NCBI GenBank assembly: GCA_037178675.1
Contig: JAYMGJ010000178.1
Span: 124,001 to 188,000, forward strand
DNA: 64,000 nt
From: Scleroderma bovista
Taxonomy: Eukaryota > Basidiomycota > Agaricomycetes > Boletales > Sclerodermataceae
Reading direction: 5' to 3'
The position numbers were made by a program, and so were the translations under genes. Position 1 is the first letter of the stretch; each line of letters begins with the position of its first letter. This document shows positions 48,644-60,430 of the stretch, piece after piece. The notes below the pieces were generated by a model, which saw only the letters and a list, made by a program, of their open reading frames with translations, did no database searches and was not told where the DNA came from.

Positions 48644-49359
48644 ATGGCTTCTATGACTTCTAGCTGGTCTAGCTCGTATCTGGCTCCATCCAATCAACAT
48701 TACCAACTGACTGGTAGACTGCCCGGTGTGAGTCAAAGTGAGGGTTTAGGTCGAAACAACAACCCAAACACAACACCAACAAAGGACTACAAAAAAGTGC
48801 GAGTGGTGGTTTGCCTCCGCGGCGTCCAGAGAGGATATGCTGAGGAGGGGAAGAGGGGATCTACACCAACAGGGTGATGCAGAGGATGCCTCTTGCACCT
48901 CAACCACCACCTTCTGTTTTGGGACAGGCCTCTGCCCCACCCAAACATCAGTGTTCTCACTCATCGCCATGCACGATCCTTCTCTCAGAGATTGGAAAGT
49001 GTTACCATGCCTTCCCCAAAGGCACCTTCCGGTCTTGATTCGCTCCCCCTGTGATCCCCTGCTCGGTTCTCCATTATGTTGATGCTCATCCATTCTACTG
49101 GTCCTGGACCACGAAAGCCGGCCCCAACACTGGCAAATCCTTTGCCATTCCTACTGTCCCGACCTCGTGTCCAAAGGACAGTCCAAAGGCTGTCCAGTGG
49201 ATAGTCTCTATCTTCCATGCTTTCAAAACGCAGCTCACCCCTCAGGCGCTTGACCAGGAGACGGGCAGGGTTCTCCCTGCCTATGTCAAGTTATATCAGA
49301 ACAACATGCTGAGAACAGCTGAGTATAAGCATTATGTGATATTAGTAGGCTGTTGGTAG
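48644..49359 (+). pseudogene. Interrupted gene of unknown function
   Basis: It begins MASMTSSWSSSYLAPSNQ, is interrupted after LTGRLPG by a 157-bp LTR fragment (48727-48883), and resumes as MPLAPQPPPSVLGQ. An in-frame TGA lies at 49036-49038 (CGA expected). The longest open part reads SVLHYVDAHPFYW, FAIPTVPTSCPKDSPKAV and AFKTQLTPQALDQ. No known domain is recognised. The broken frame shows it is not active. Confidence 0.4.
48727..48883 (-). mobile_element. 157-bp terminal fragment of a D-type LTR (E)
   Basis: TGTGAGTCAAAG onward matches the reverse complement of the 3' end of copy D, including the AACACAACACCAACAAAGGA block. The flank before it, CCCGG, equals the bases next to D's 3' end, which may be a target preference. 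The far end is truncated. Confidence 0.65.
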
Positions 49360-50090
49360 CATTTCTAGGTCAGTAGATGTTATGTGTTGTGTGATATGTA
49401 ATGTTTTTGCATATCTCCGCATTTTGTGGGGTATTTTCCCACGCCTTCTGTATGTTATTGTGCCCTTCCCTCCCCCACATCAAGCGGTATTGACTTGAGT
49501 AAATTGTATCCACTACTGTATGGTATCCCCCAGCTTTTGAGATAGTCATATTGTGCATACCTGATCTGGAGGATCATACAGCACCTATTGTTATGAAAGT
49601 GCTGTTTTCTATGCTGCTCCTCTTGGAGTGGTCAGCTGCTCACTAGATTGTATTGGGACTTTGGTATAGCATAGTAATACCACTGGAGACCATCCAGTAG
49701 CCACCATACCTCCTAGTAATTGCCTGCCATGGTGATATGTTTGCAAAGGAAAAACATAAAACATCGCACCAGGACATGGATCCCATGCTGTGGACTGTAA
49801 ATATGTTGTAGGTACATATATCCACTGTATGGGGATGCATTCTTTAAGCTGATATGTTGAATGTATCAAAAATGCGAACATTTTTGGTGTTTTTAAGCCT
49901 GCACTACTCTCTGGGGATACAGAGCCCCTTGCACATTTAGATGAGGGTCCAATGGTGATCCTATAGGGTAATATGGGATACAGAATCATTTTTACAGTAC
50001 ATTTGGACCAGGGATGAAGCACAGAAGGGGAAGAAAAGTACCAGAACAAAGGTGGGAATATTTGAAGTCAACTATTGACCAAATATGGTA
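49360..50090. other. No recognisable gene
   Basis: Frames on the minus strand at 49609-50049 have no family resemblance and strange composition. I see no repeat or mobile signature. Confidence 0.4.
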
Positions 50091-52262
50091 ATGTTTTGGG
50101 AGTAGTGGCGCTTGGAGAGCTTATGTAATCAAGTGTTGACACTACTGAATTTAGTTAATGAAAAATACACAATGTTGGTAATCAACTCCAATACACAAAC
50201 ACTACACTACATTTCCTAATCAATAGTCCGCATTTTTGGTAATCAACACTAAACAATAATGGCTAATCAGAAGTCCGCACTTTTGGTAATCAACACTACA
50301 CAACATTGGGTAATCAACAGTACAGATTTTGGGTAGTGCACTACAACAATACTACACAATAATGGCTAATCAACAGTCCGCATTTTTGGTAATGAACACT
50401 ATCACATCAACACTACACAACATTAGGTAATCAGTACTACACATTTTTGGTAGTACACTACAACAACACCACACAATATTGGTTGATCAATAGTCCGCAT
50501 TTTTGGTAATCAGCACTACCACACCAAGAGTACCCAACATTAGGTAATCAATACTACACATTTTTGGTAGTACACTACAACAACAACACTGCACAATATT
50601 GGCTAATCAATAGTCCGCATTTTTGATAATCAGCACTACTACACCAACAGTACACAACATTAGGTAATCCAAACTACACAATATTGGCTAATCAATAGTC
50701 CGCATTTTTGATAATCAACACTACCACACCAACAGTACACAACATTATGTAATCCAAACTACACATTTTTGGTAATTAACACTACACAATATTGACTAAC
50801 CAATAGTCCGCACTTTTGATAATCAACACTACCACACCAACAGTACACAACATTAGGTCATCCAAACTACACATTTTTGGTAGTACACTACAACAACTAA
50901 TCAATAGTCCGCATTTTTGATGATCAGTACTACTACACCAACAGTACACAACATTAGATAATCAATACTACACATTTTTGTTAGTACACTACAACAACTA
51001 ATCAATAGTCCGCATTTTTGATAATCAGTACTACCACACCAACAGTACACAACATTAGGTAATCCAAACTACACATTTTTGGTAATCAACACTACACAAT
51101 ATTGACTAATCAATAGTCCGCATTTTTGGTAATCAACACTACCACACCAACAGTACACAACATTAGGTAATCCAAGCTACACATTTTTGGTAATCAACAC
51201 TACAACAATGACACTACACAACATTGGTTGATCAATAGTTCGCATTTTTGGTAATCAACACTACCACATCAATAGTACACAACATTAGGTAATTAATACT
51301 ACACATTTCTGGTAGTACACTACAACAACAACACTACACAATATTGGCTAATGGTTCGCATTTTTGGTAATCAGCACTACCACACCAACAGTACACAACA
51401 TTAGGTAATCCAAGCTACACATTTTTGGTAATCAACACTACAACAACAACACTGCACAACATTGGCTAATGGTTCGCATTTTTGGTAATCAGCACTACCA
51501 CACCAACAGTACACAACATTAGGTAATCCAAGCTACACATTTTTGGTAATCAACACTACAACAACACTGCACAACATTGGCTAATGGTTCGCATTTTTGG
51601 TAATCAGCACTACCACACCAACAGTACACAACATTAGGTAATCCAAGCTACACATTTTTGGTAATCAACACTACCACACCAACAGTACAAAACATTAGAT
51701 AATCAATACTACACATCTTTGGTAGTACACTACAACAACAACACTACACAATATTGGCTAATCAACAGTCCGCATTTTTGGTAATGAACACTATCACATC
51801 AATACTACACAACATTAGGTAATCAGTACTACACTTTTTTTGGTAGTACACTACAACAACACCACACAATATTGGTTGATCAATAGTCCGCATTTTTGGT
51901 AATCAGCACTACCACACCAAGAGTACCCAACATTAGGTAATCAATACTACACATTTTTGGTAGTACACTACAACAACAACACTACACAACATTGGCCAAT
52001 CAATAGTCCGCATTTTTGGTAATCAGCACTACCACACCAAGAGTACCCAACATTAGGTAATCAATACTACACATTTTTGGTAGTACACTACAACAACAAC
52101 ACTACACAGCATTGGCTAATCAATAGTCCGCATTTTTGGTAATCAGCACTACCACACCAATAGAACACAACATTAGATAATCCAAGCTGCACATCTTTGG
52201 TAGTCAACACTATCACACCAACAGTACACAATATTGCCTAATCAATGGTCCACATTTTTGGT
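50091..52262. repeat. AT-rich satellite with variable units of about 85-150 bp
   Basis: About 19 partial units by hand count. The shared blocks are CAATAGTCCGCATTTTTGG, TAATCAACACTACCACACC, CAACAGTACACAACATTAGG and CTACACATTTTTGGTAGTACA. Units differ by which blocks they include, so spacing is irregular, and some runs (51340-51660) are near-identical triplicates. It holds no coding frame. Possible heterochromatin or pericentromeric sequence. Confidence 0.85.
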
Positions 52263-52289
52263 AGTCAGCACAGTAATTTAATTCTGCAA

Positions 52290-53150
52290 TGTGTATCAAT
52301 TTTGGGTCTGACCCAGTTTTGCAATGGTTGACAACTTTTTTGCTCAACAGGCCTGACCCAGTTTTGCAGTACTTGACAACTTTGTTTCTCAACAGGCCTG
52401 ACCCAGTTCTGCAATGTCAAGCCTGGCCCAGTTTTGCAATGCTTGACAACTTTTTCCTCAACAGGCCTGACCCAGTTCTGCAATGTCAGCCTGGCCCAGT
52501 TTTGCAATGCTTGACAACTTTTTCCTCAACAGGCCTGACCCAGTTCTGCAATGTCAGCCTGGCCCAGTTTTGCAATGCTTGACAACTTTTTCCTCAACAG
52601 GCCTGACCCAGTTCTGCAATGTCAGCCTGGCCCAGTTTTGCAATGCTTGACAACTTTTTCCTCAACAGGCCTGACCCAGTTCTGCAATGTCAGCCTGACC
52701 CAGTTTTGCAATGCTTGACAACTTTTTTTCTCAACAGGCCTGATCCAGTTCTGCAATGTATATACAATGTCAGCCTGACCCAGTTTTGCAATGCTTGACA
52801 ATTTTTTCCTCAAAAGGCCTGACCCCATTCTGCCATGTCAGCCTGACCCAGTTTTGCAGTAATTGACAACTTTTTTCTCAACAGGCCTGACCCAGTTTTG
52901 CAATGTATCTACAACATCGGCCAGTCCCAGCTTTGCAACACTTGTCAATTTTTTTGTTCAACAGGCCTGACCTAGTTTTACAATGCTCCCACCAGTCCCA
53001 GTTCTGCAATTTTTATCAAACATCAGCCCATCCCAGTTTTGCAGTGATTAATGTCCCTCAGGCCTGTACTAGATTTGCAATAATAGAAAACATCGGCCTG
53101 GCCCAGTTTTGCGAGCATCGGCCGGCGTCGGCTAGTCCCACCTTTACAGG
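52290..53150. repeat. 68-bp tandem satellite (CAGTTTTGCAATG type)
   Basis: A unit of about 68 bp, containing CCCAGTTTTGCAATGCTTGACAA, TTTTTCCTCAACAGGCCTGA and CCCAGTTCTGCAATGTCAG, is nearly perfect in four or five copies (about 52400-52700) and diverges on both sides. It directly joins the AT-rich satellite. Reading frames through it are fortuitous. Confidence 0.88.
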
Positions 53151-53226
53151 CAAATGTACATGTCCGATGACCCACTTTTGCGAGGGCTTTTGACTGAACT
53201 ATGTGAGAAATAGAATAAAATAAAAC

Positions 53227-53652
53227 CTACTGGACCTCTCCTACCAGACTTGCCTCCGGTTCCTCCCTTGCTCTCTTCTTCGACGCCTCCTGTGCCATTG
53301 CCTTTTGCTTGGCAGCTACCTCCACCGCCCTCTGCTTGGCAGCCACTTCCGCCGCCTTCCTCTGTTCCCACTCCACCCTCGCTTGCGATTCCGCCTCCTC
53401 CCTCACCTTTCGCTCTGCCTCCGCCTTTGCACGCTCCGCCTCCTCGCGTGCTCTCTTCTCTTCCGCCTCCCAACGCTGCCTCTCCTCTCTCCTCACCTGC
53501 TTGCGGCGACGACGCTCCTTCGCCTTCGCGTCGAGAACGCTCGACTTGTCCTCGCTACTGGACAGTAGCTCCGGTGTGGTGGCCTTTGTCCAATCCTTGG
53601 ACTCGGCAGTGGAAGTGGCAGTGGGGGTGGTAGACTTGGCTGGTGCGGACAT
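53227..53652 (-). pseudogene. Gypsy accessory coiled-coil gene, truncated copy
   Basis: Start ATG at about 53652 (MSAPAKSTTP), then ESKDWTKATTPELLSSSEDKSS and a long Glu/Ala/Arg-rich coiled coil (REEAERAKAEAERKVREEAE). The exon ends with SLVGEV before the satellite. It is homologous to the accessory gene at 55478-56549; here the cysteine-cluster exon has been lost. It lies next to the LTR at 53816-54459, in the same relation as in the complete element. Confidence 0.65.
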
Positions 53653-53815
53653 GTTGGTAGAAGGCAGAAAACTGGGGGTAAGAGCAAGACCGGTCTGATC
53701 TTTATAGATCCAAGATTCATACTCAGACAAAACACTCCGGACTCCGCATTGTTCTAGGTGACCACACTGCAGCCTCATTGGGGCCTCATGGGTTCGGCCC
53801 CTAAAGGGGGGATAC

Positions 53816-54459
53816 TGTTACGACCATGTCCAACTCCGGATCATACCTGGTTACTCCAGTCGCATCGCAGCACTACAGCTCAACTCCGGACCTCTGCGCG
53901 TCACTCCAGTCCCGGACGCACACATACTCTTCCACTAAGTGCGACCCTTTGCATTAATCCCTATCCAGTCGTTACTTCACTTCTCTGTCAACCCTGTAGT
54001 ACCGTGAGTTCTCCGTGCTCTGTTTATATCTCATACCTTGTAGTATTTTCACTGGACCTGCTTTATTTTCATCGGACCTGATGTTATTTTCACCGGACTT
54101 GACCTAGTCCTAACTCCGGTCGTTCCTTGTCCGCTATTAGGTTGTTTACTTGTCACCATATGTACTTGACCCTAGTTTCTACTTAGTATAAGTACTCCGT
54201 AGTTTATTCTGTATAGTCTCAGTCTGAAATCAACCATAGCCTCTACTCCTGATCTTGCCTGTCTCTGTCTCTGTCTCTGTCTCCCCTTCTTGACCGGAAC
54301 CTACGCAAGGGATCAACGCTCATTGTCCTTAGTCGTTGAGTCCAAACGGTCACCAACTCCGGCCAGACTAATCCCTTGTCCAGCCCTCTGCCCTCTCCCT
54401 TTGTCCGTTTCCGTCCGGACCTGACCGGACCCCCTACCGGAGTAGACCCGGACTTGACA
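53816..54459 (+). repeat. 3' LTR of truncated Gypsy copy 2 (644 bp)
   Basis: TGTTACGACCATG...CCGGACTTGACA, homologous in reverse to 54679-55311. It is preceded by an AAAGGGGGGATAC polypurine tract. The body of this copy lies to the left and is cut off by the satellite; the 3' ends of the two Gypsy copies face each other 220 bp apart. Confidence 0.8.
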
Positions 54460-54551
54460 GGATATGGGACAACTTTGTTAAGGTACACTCTACACAATAA
54501 CAAGTAACACATCCTGGGACTAATGGCAATATCTATAGAAATACAAGGATG

Positions 54552-54678
54552 CAATGCCTTTCAAAACCAAGGGCTGGCCATACTACAATAGGATAAAACA
54601 ACTCATGCCCTCCAAGGGCAAGGGTTTGAACTGCTTTTCTGCATTAAGCATTGATGAGCCACAGTCTTCCAGAGACAC
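54552..54678 (+). pseudogene. 5' fragment of a gene split by Gypsy and Copia insertions
   Basis: An open frame MPFKTKGWPYYNRIKQLMP...SIDEPQSSRD stops at the Gypsy element. It resumes in frame after the element at 62574-62626 (TMLGVSTSESEGGEGSG), where the second Copia LTR interrupts it again. The W-x2-Y-x2-I-x2-LMP pattern resembles the start of Myb/SANT-like proteins in mushrooms (weak resemblance). Function is unknown. Confidence 0.45.
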
Positions 54679-55311
54679 TGTCAAGTCCGGGTCTACTCCG
54701 GTAGGGGGTCCGGTCAAGTCCGGACGAAAGCGGACGAGAGGGGAGGTCAGAGGTTTGGGCAGAGGTTAGCCCGGGCCGGAGTTGCGACCGTTTGGATTCA
54801 ATGACAAGGACGGCGAGCGTTGATCCCTTGTGTAGGTTCCGGTCAGACGGAGATAGAGACGGAGACGGACAGAGGATCAGGAGTAGTGACTTAGATGATT
54901 TCAGACTGAAGAATACAGGATAATCTACAGAGTACTTATACTAAGTAAGAACTAGGGACGAGTACTTACGGTGACAAGTAAACAGCCTAAAAAGCGGACA
55001 AGGGATAACCGGAGAAAGTGCTAGGTCAGGTCCGGGTAAAATAAAGTCAGGTCCGAGTAAAATAAACCAGGTCTGGTGAAAATGATACAAGGTAGGAGAT
55101 ATATCGAGCACATGGAGAACTCACGTCAAACCAGGGTAGACGGCGAGGTGTAGTAAGGACTGTGTAGGGATTAGACCAAGGGTCGTACATAGCAGAGGTA
55201 TATCTGCGCTACCATGACCGGAGTAAGTGATGCGCGACTGGGGTTGAGCTGTAGAGCTGCGATGCGACCGGAGTAACTGGATATGGCCCGGAGTTGGTCA
55301 TGGTCATAACA
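54679..55311 (-). repeat. 3' LTR of Gypsy element
   Basis: TGTCAAGTCCGGG...GTCATAACA, 633 bp. It is the same length as the 5' LTR and contains many CCGG sites (about 13). An AAAGGGGGGATAC-type polypurine tract adjoins it on the minus strand (about 55312-55325). Confidence 0.9.
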
Positions 55312-55477
55312 GTATCCCCCCTTTAGGGGCCGAACCCATGAGGCCCCAATGAGGCTGACATGTGGTCACCTAGAACAATGCGGAGTCCGGAGTGAATGTC
55401 TGAGTACGAACTTTGGATCTATAAAGATCGGACTGGTTTTGCCTGTAGTACCCCTCAGTTCTCTGTCCTCTAACAAT

Positions 55478-56549
55478 ATGTCGAACATTTCCAAGTCCAC
55501 CAGCCCCATCGCCCCCGCTGCCACCGAGTCCAAGGATTGGACGAAGGCCTCCATGCCGGAGTTGCAATCCAGTAGCGAAGACGAGTCGGACGTCCTTGAC
55601 ACCAAAGCGAAGGAGTGTCGTTGATGTAAGCAAGTGAAGAGGGAGGAGAAACAACGTAGGGAAGAGGCGGAGAGGCGAGTGCGCGAAGAGGCGGAGGCCA
55701 GAGCACGAGAGGAGGCAGAGAGAGCCAAGGCGGAGGCGGAACGCAAGGCCAAAGAGGAGGCGGAGCACCAAGCGCGCGAGCAGGCGGAGAAGGACAGGGC
55801 GGAAGTGCAGCAGAGGTCGCTGCGAGACAGAGGGCACTGGCGCAGGAGGCGTCGAAGAAAAGGGCGAGGGAAGAGCTGGAGGTGGGTCCGAGTGGAGACC
55901 GGAGTGGCGAGGTCCGGTAAGTAACATTTTTATTTCTTTTGCTTTTTACTAACTTCCTGGCAGGTGCCTCCGTTGCATGAAGCACAAGGCGAAGTGCGAA
56001 AGGGACCCAGAGAAGCCCAAACAGCGCGCGTGTATGAAGTGCGTGGGGCTCAAGGAGCGGTGTGAGTGGCCGGAGGTGGGGAACGCCGGGTCCGGGTCCG
56101 GTGGCGACAAGGCGAAGGGCAAGGCGAAGGAGAAGGAGGTGGCGACGTCACCACGCGGAGGCGAGAAGCGCAAGAAGAAGAAGACGGCAGCGAAGATTGC
56201 CAACGACGACGACGATATCATCGAAGTACCGGGGCTGTCTGGGAAACAGTCCGGGTTTGACCCTGGGCCATTCCTGGAACGACTGGACCAGTTGACCGGA
56301 GCGGTGGAGGAGATGACCGGTCAGATGCGCCGGGTCGCGGATGCCACCCGCTCGGTGGCCAGAGGAAACGAGCGGCTGACGGCGGGCCTCGAGACCTTTC
56401 TCGAGGAGTGCCGTTTCTTCACGGCGCCCTGGGACGAGGACGAGGAGTCGGAGGACAGTGGGGCGGAGGTTGACCCGGAGGAGGTTGAACAGGAAGTCCA
56501 GGGGCTCTGTGAGGAGCAGGAGAACCCTGGCAACGGTGTGCCGGAGTAG
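55478..56549 (+). pseudogene. Antisense accessory gene of Gypsy: coiled coil and Zn2Cys6-like cluster
   Basis: Transcribed opposite to the retrotransposon, between pol and the 3' LTR. Exon 1 (about 55478-55918) carries ESKDWTKASMPELQSSSEDE and then a long Arg/Glu coiled coil. It has a TGA at 55622-55624 (CGA expected from the paralogue) and one frame slip near 55800. A GTAAGT intron leads to exon 2, which opens with a cysteine cluster spaced CX2CX6CX11CX2CX6C (CLRC...CMKC). Basic KKKK patches, an acidic tail (DEDEESEDSGAEVDPEEVE) and a stop at 56549 follow. The architecture parallels the KDZ cargo protein at 12051-14138. A role as DNA-binding regulator is inferred. Confidence 0.65.
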
Positions 56550-56717
56550 TTGGTCCGGTCCGGGTCTTGTAAATAGAATGTAAATTAGTTTTTTTTTTTT
56601 ACTTTTGTTTATAAAGAAAAGTGATCTGAGTTTAGTGAGTGATATTACAAGATAAAATGAAACAGAGGGGAGAGACAGAGAGTTAAACGGATAACAGAAA
56701 CAGAGGCAAGAGTAATA

Positions 56718-59700
56718 CTACATGGATGCGAGTGGTCCGGGTTTGTCCGGGTACCGGACATGGTAATCTCCTAAGAGTTCTGTAGCGTTGCCAAGTTCAG
56801 TGGCGAGAAGCCATGACGTTTCTTCGTCAGTTCCTTCATAACCGGACCAACGTACCAAGTAAAGCAACTTGCATGTTCTGCGTCGATGGTCAACCTTGGA
56901 GTCGAGGATCTCAGAGATCTCGAACTCCGGTTCACCATCAACTTCCACCGGTGGCGGAGGAGGTTGTATCCAGTCCGGTATGGTGTTGGGTATGGCCGGT
57001 TCAAGTTGGGAGACATGGAAGACGGGATGAACGGTGCGCATGGAATCTGGAAGGCGTAGCATAAAAGAGAGAGAGCCTACTTGTGCTATGATAGTGTAGG
57101 GCCCAAGATTCTTTTCTGATAGCTTTTTGGATGGTCAAGTAGACTGGAAGTACTTGGCTTTAACGTATACTTGATCCCCTACTTTGAAGTCCGGTGCTGG
57201 AGTGCGTTTGGCATCAGCCGGACCTTGGTAGCAAAGTTGCGCGTTGGCCATTTCTTCTTGAAGGTATTGGTGCAGCGACTCGAGGTCGACTGCGTAGTCA
57301 CGAGCCCGTGCAGAGGTCATATCGCGCTCCGGATAGACAGAGACGTTAGGATGATAACCTTTGTTAGCGAAGAATGGTGAGACTCCGGTGGTAGCACTAG
57401 GTGCGTTATTATAAGCAAACTCCACCAGTGGGAGTAGTTCCGCCCAGTTGTCCTGCTGGTAGTTGCAGTAGATGCGGAGGTATTGTTCGAGTGTCTGGTT
57501 GGAACGCTCTGTCTGGCCGTCGCCCTCCGGGTGGTAACCGGAGGTGAAGTGGAGGCGCATGTCGAGGGCTTTTCTGAGTGACCGGAAGAAGTGGGAGACA
57601 AACTCAGTACTGCGATCTGAAGTGACGTGGGCGGGAACACCGTGCTTGGAGAATACATGGAGTAGGAAGAGCTTCGCGAGCTCCGGGCTAGTGATGGTGT
57701 TGTGAGTAGGAATGAAGATGGCCTGTTTAGAGAGCCTATCTACTATGACCAAGATAGCTGTGAATCCGGTAGAGGCAGGGAGTTGCTCTATAAAGTCCAT
57801 GGGTATGGAGTTCCAAGGTCTCTCCGGGACAGGGAGCTGTTTTAGTAACCCATAGGGTCGATGGCGCGGTGTCTTAGCTCGAGCGCAGGAGGTGCATGAC
57901 TGGACGTAGTCCTTGACAAAGGTCCTGAGACCAGGCCAGGTATACTTATGCCGGATTAGTTCCAGAGTCCGGTTTTGCCCAAAGTGGCCAGAGAGTGGGT
58001 GATCATGGTGATACCGGAGTACCCGGAGACGGAGACCGTCCAGGTCCGGTACATAGATGCGACCATCTAGGCGGAGGAATCCTGCCTCGTCTGCAGACCA
58101 GCGAGAGTCTGGAGGGTCAGAGAGGTGGATCTGGGCAATGGGATCTGAGGGGAGAGCAGATAAGATGTTGTTGTGGAGTGTTTCCACGTCCATGATGGCA
58201 ACTGCTCGACGGAGGACCGGAAACTCTAGGATGGTTGCGCGAAGGGAGTTAGTCAGTTGTTCTTGGGTGAACACCGGCCTGAGATTTTGTGGATTAACAC
58301 GGGCGTAGCCACTATCCCCCTCTTTGGGGTAGATGTCCCATCGTCTAGTGAGAGTGTCTGGCTTGGCACCGAGTTTTCTGGGGCGGAAACGAATGACGAG
58401 GTTAAACTGGGAGAGAAATTCAGACCACCGGGCTTGCCAGCGGGAGAGAACTTTGGAGGTAGAGAAATACTCTAGGTTCTTGTGGTCAGTGACGACGTCA
58501 ATAGGGGAGGCGGAGCCTTCAAGGTAATGGCGCCAGTTCCGGAATGCCTTGAAGATGGCAAGGAGTTCCTTATCGTGGGTGTCGTAGTTCAGCTCCGGAG
58601 CAGTCAAGGTCCGGGAGTAGAATGCTACCGGACGGATCTCTCCGTCGGAGCAGGTGATAGACAGGATACCAGCGACTGCGTAGTCGGAGGCGTCCATTTC
58701 CACGATGATAGGGGTGTCCGGAATAAAGTGAGTGAGTATGGGCGCGGTAGTGAAGGCGTGCTTGAGAGCATTGAAAGCGCATTGACAGTCCTCAGAGAAG
58801 ACCCAAGGAGCATCTTTCCGGGTGAGCCGGGTGAGAGGGACCACAATGTCGGAGTAGTTGAAAATGAACCGGCGGTAGAAGTTGGCGAATCCCAAGAAGG
58901 ATTGGATGTCCTTTACCTTATGAGGTTCAGGCCAATCGGAGATGGTTTGTATTTTGTCCGGAGACATGGTTAGACCTTCAGGGGATAGACGGTAGCCAAG
59001 GTATTCCACTGAGTCCGAGTGGAACTTGCATTTCTCCGGTTTGGCGAAGAGGCCATGCAACCGGAGTCGGCGGAGTACCTCCCGGACATGCTGCTGGTGA
59101 GACTCCATATCCTCGGAGTAGATGAGGATGTCGTTGAGGTACACGACGACACAGACATCCAGCATGTCAGCAAAGACGGTGTTGACAAAGCGCTGGAATG
59201 CTGCAGGGGCGTTAGTGAGGCCAAAGGGCATTACTAACCACTCATAGGACCCATAGCGTGTACGGAAGGCGGTCTTCCATTCATCGCCCGGAGCAATCCG
59301 GACTAGATGGTACGCGTGCCGGAGGTCAATCTTGGAATAGATTTTAGCACGGCTGGGTGAGTCCAATAGATCGGAGATAAGGGGGAGTGGATAGCGATCC
59401 TTTTTGGTGATTTTGTTTAGGCCTCTAAAATCAACGCATAGTCATAGGGAGCCATCCTTCTTTTTGACGAAAAGGACCGGAGCAGCGTGAGAGGAAGCGG
59501 TAGGGCGGATGAAACCTGTAGTAAGATTCTCATCGATGAATGTCCGGAGGGCGGAAAGCTCGACCGGAGACAGTGAGTAAAGGGTTCCCAGGGGTGGCGA
59601 AGTACCTTCTTTGAGTTCGATCTTCAAATCGTAATCGCGATGCGGGGGAAGTTTGGAGGCTTTCGCCTTACTGAACACGTCTGCATAGTCGCGGTATTCT

Positions 59701-60326
59701 GGAGGGAAGATGTCCAAGTCCGGCGGAGTTGATATAGAAGAAGAACGGGCCTTTGCTGAGTCGGCAGGACGCAGCTGGAGTTGGTACTTTGTGGATCCTT
59801 CTAAACTGCACGCACGCACAACAGCAGCTGCGTTGATTAGAGAGATATGTGGGGGGGTGCAAACCGGAGTGTCGACAGATGGCGCAAGGCCTGGGGTAGA
59901 CTGGCCGGAGAGGCCGGAGTCAGAGTTTCCGGGCAGAACCGGAGAGGGAGTCGACAGGGGCGCTGGCAAACTTCCTGCAAGAGTCCGGAATGTTAAACTA
60001 CTCAATACCCAGTCAATCAACGGATTATAGCGGGTGAGCCAGTTATGTCCAAGGACAATCGAGCATTCAGAATCCAACGGAGCAAGGTAAAAAGTCATGG
60101 GGGTGACATCACCGGATGCGGGGAACTGCACTGATAAATCGATAGCTTGAGTAATTACAAAGTTTGATGTACCGTCAAATAACTGGAGTTGCATGGGAGA
60201 GACGGGATAGGAGGTAATGTTGTTTTTGTGCGCGAATCGTAAATCTACAAAACAATGCATGGACCCGGAGTCCACGAGTGTGCGGATTTTAGGTATATCA
60301 AAGGACAAAAGGGAAACATGTGGCAT
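56718..60326 (-). pseudogene. Gypsy Pol: protease, RT, RNase H, integrase, chromodomain
   Basis: Protease begins near 60326 with LVDSGSMHCFVD. RT follows (ATSSHAAPVLFVKKKDGSL, LRHAYHLVRI, LVMPFGLTNAPAAFQ). The active-site box reads YLNDILIYS instead of YLDD, so one catalytic Asp is Asn. RNase H (VEMDASDYAVAGIL, HDKELLAI) and integrase (YHHDHPLSGHFGQ...HKYTWPG, CTSCARAKT, PMDFIEQLP, TSDRSTEF, HPEGDGQTER) follow. A C-terminal chromodomain (EISEILDSKVDHR, LYLVRWSGY, TSWL) ends at 56718. In-frame TGA codons lie at 59442-59444 (before LCVDFRGLNK) and 57135-57137, both where Arg is expected. Chromodomains steer integration to methylated histone H3. Confidence 0.9.
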
Positions 60327-60430
60327 AAGGGAGTTTGGGTCGAAAAGAGTGGACGCATTGAGGCGGGCCTCCTTAGGTGCACTTCCGGAGTCAATGCAGC
60401 TCGCCGGTTGTGCGGAGGGCCGGGAGCTGC

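Noticed and set aside
52289..52828. Open frames through the 68-bp satellite
   Set aside because: The frames on both strands exist only because the 68-bp unit lacks stops in some phases.
50091..53150. CRISPR-like array
   Set aside because: Units have no constant repeat/spacer pattern and the DNA is eukaryotic; they are satellites.
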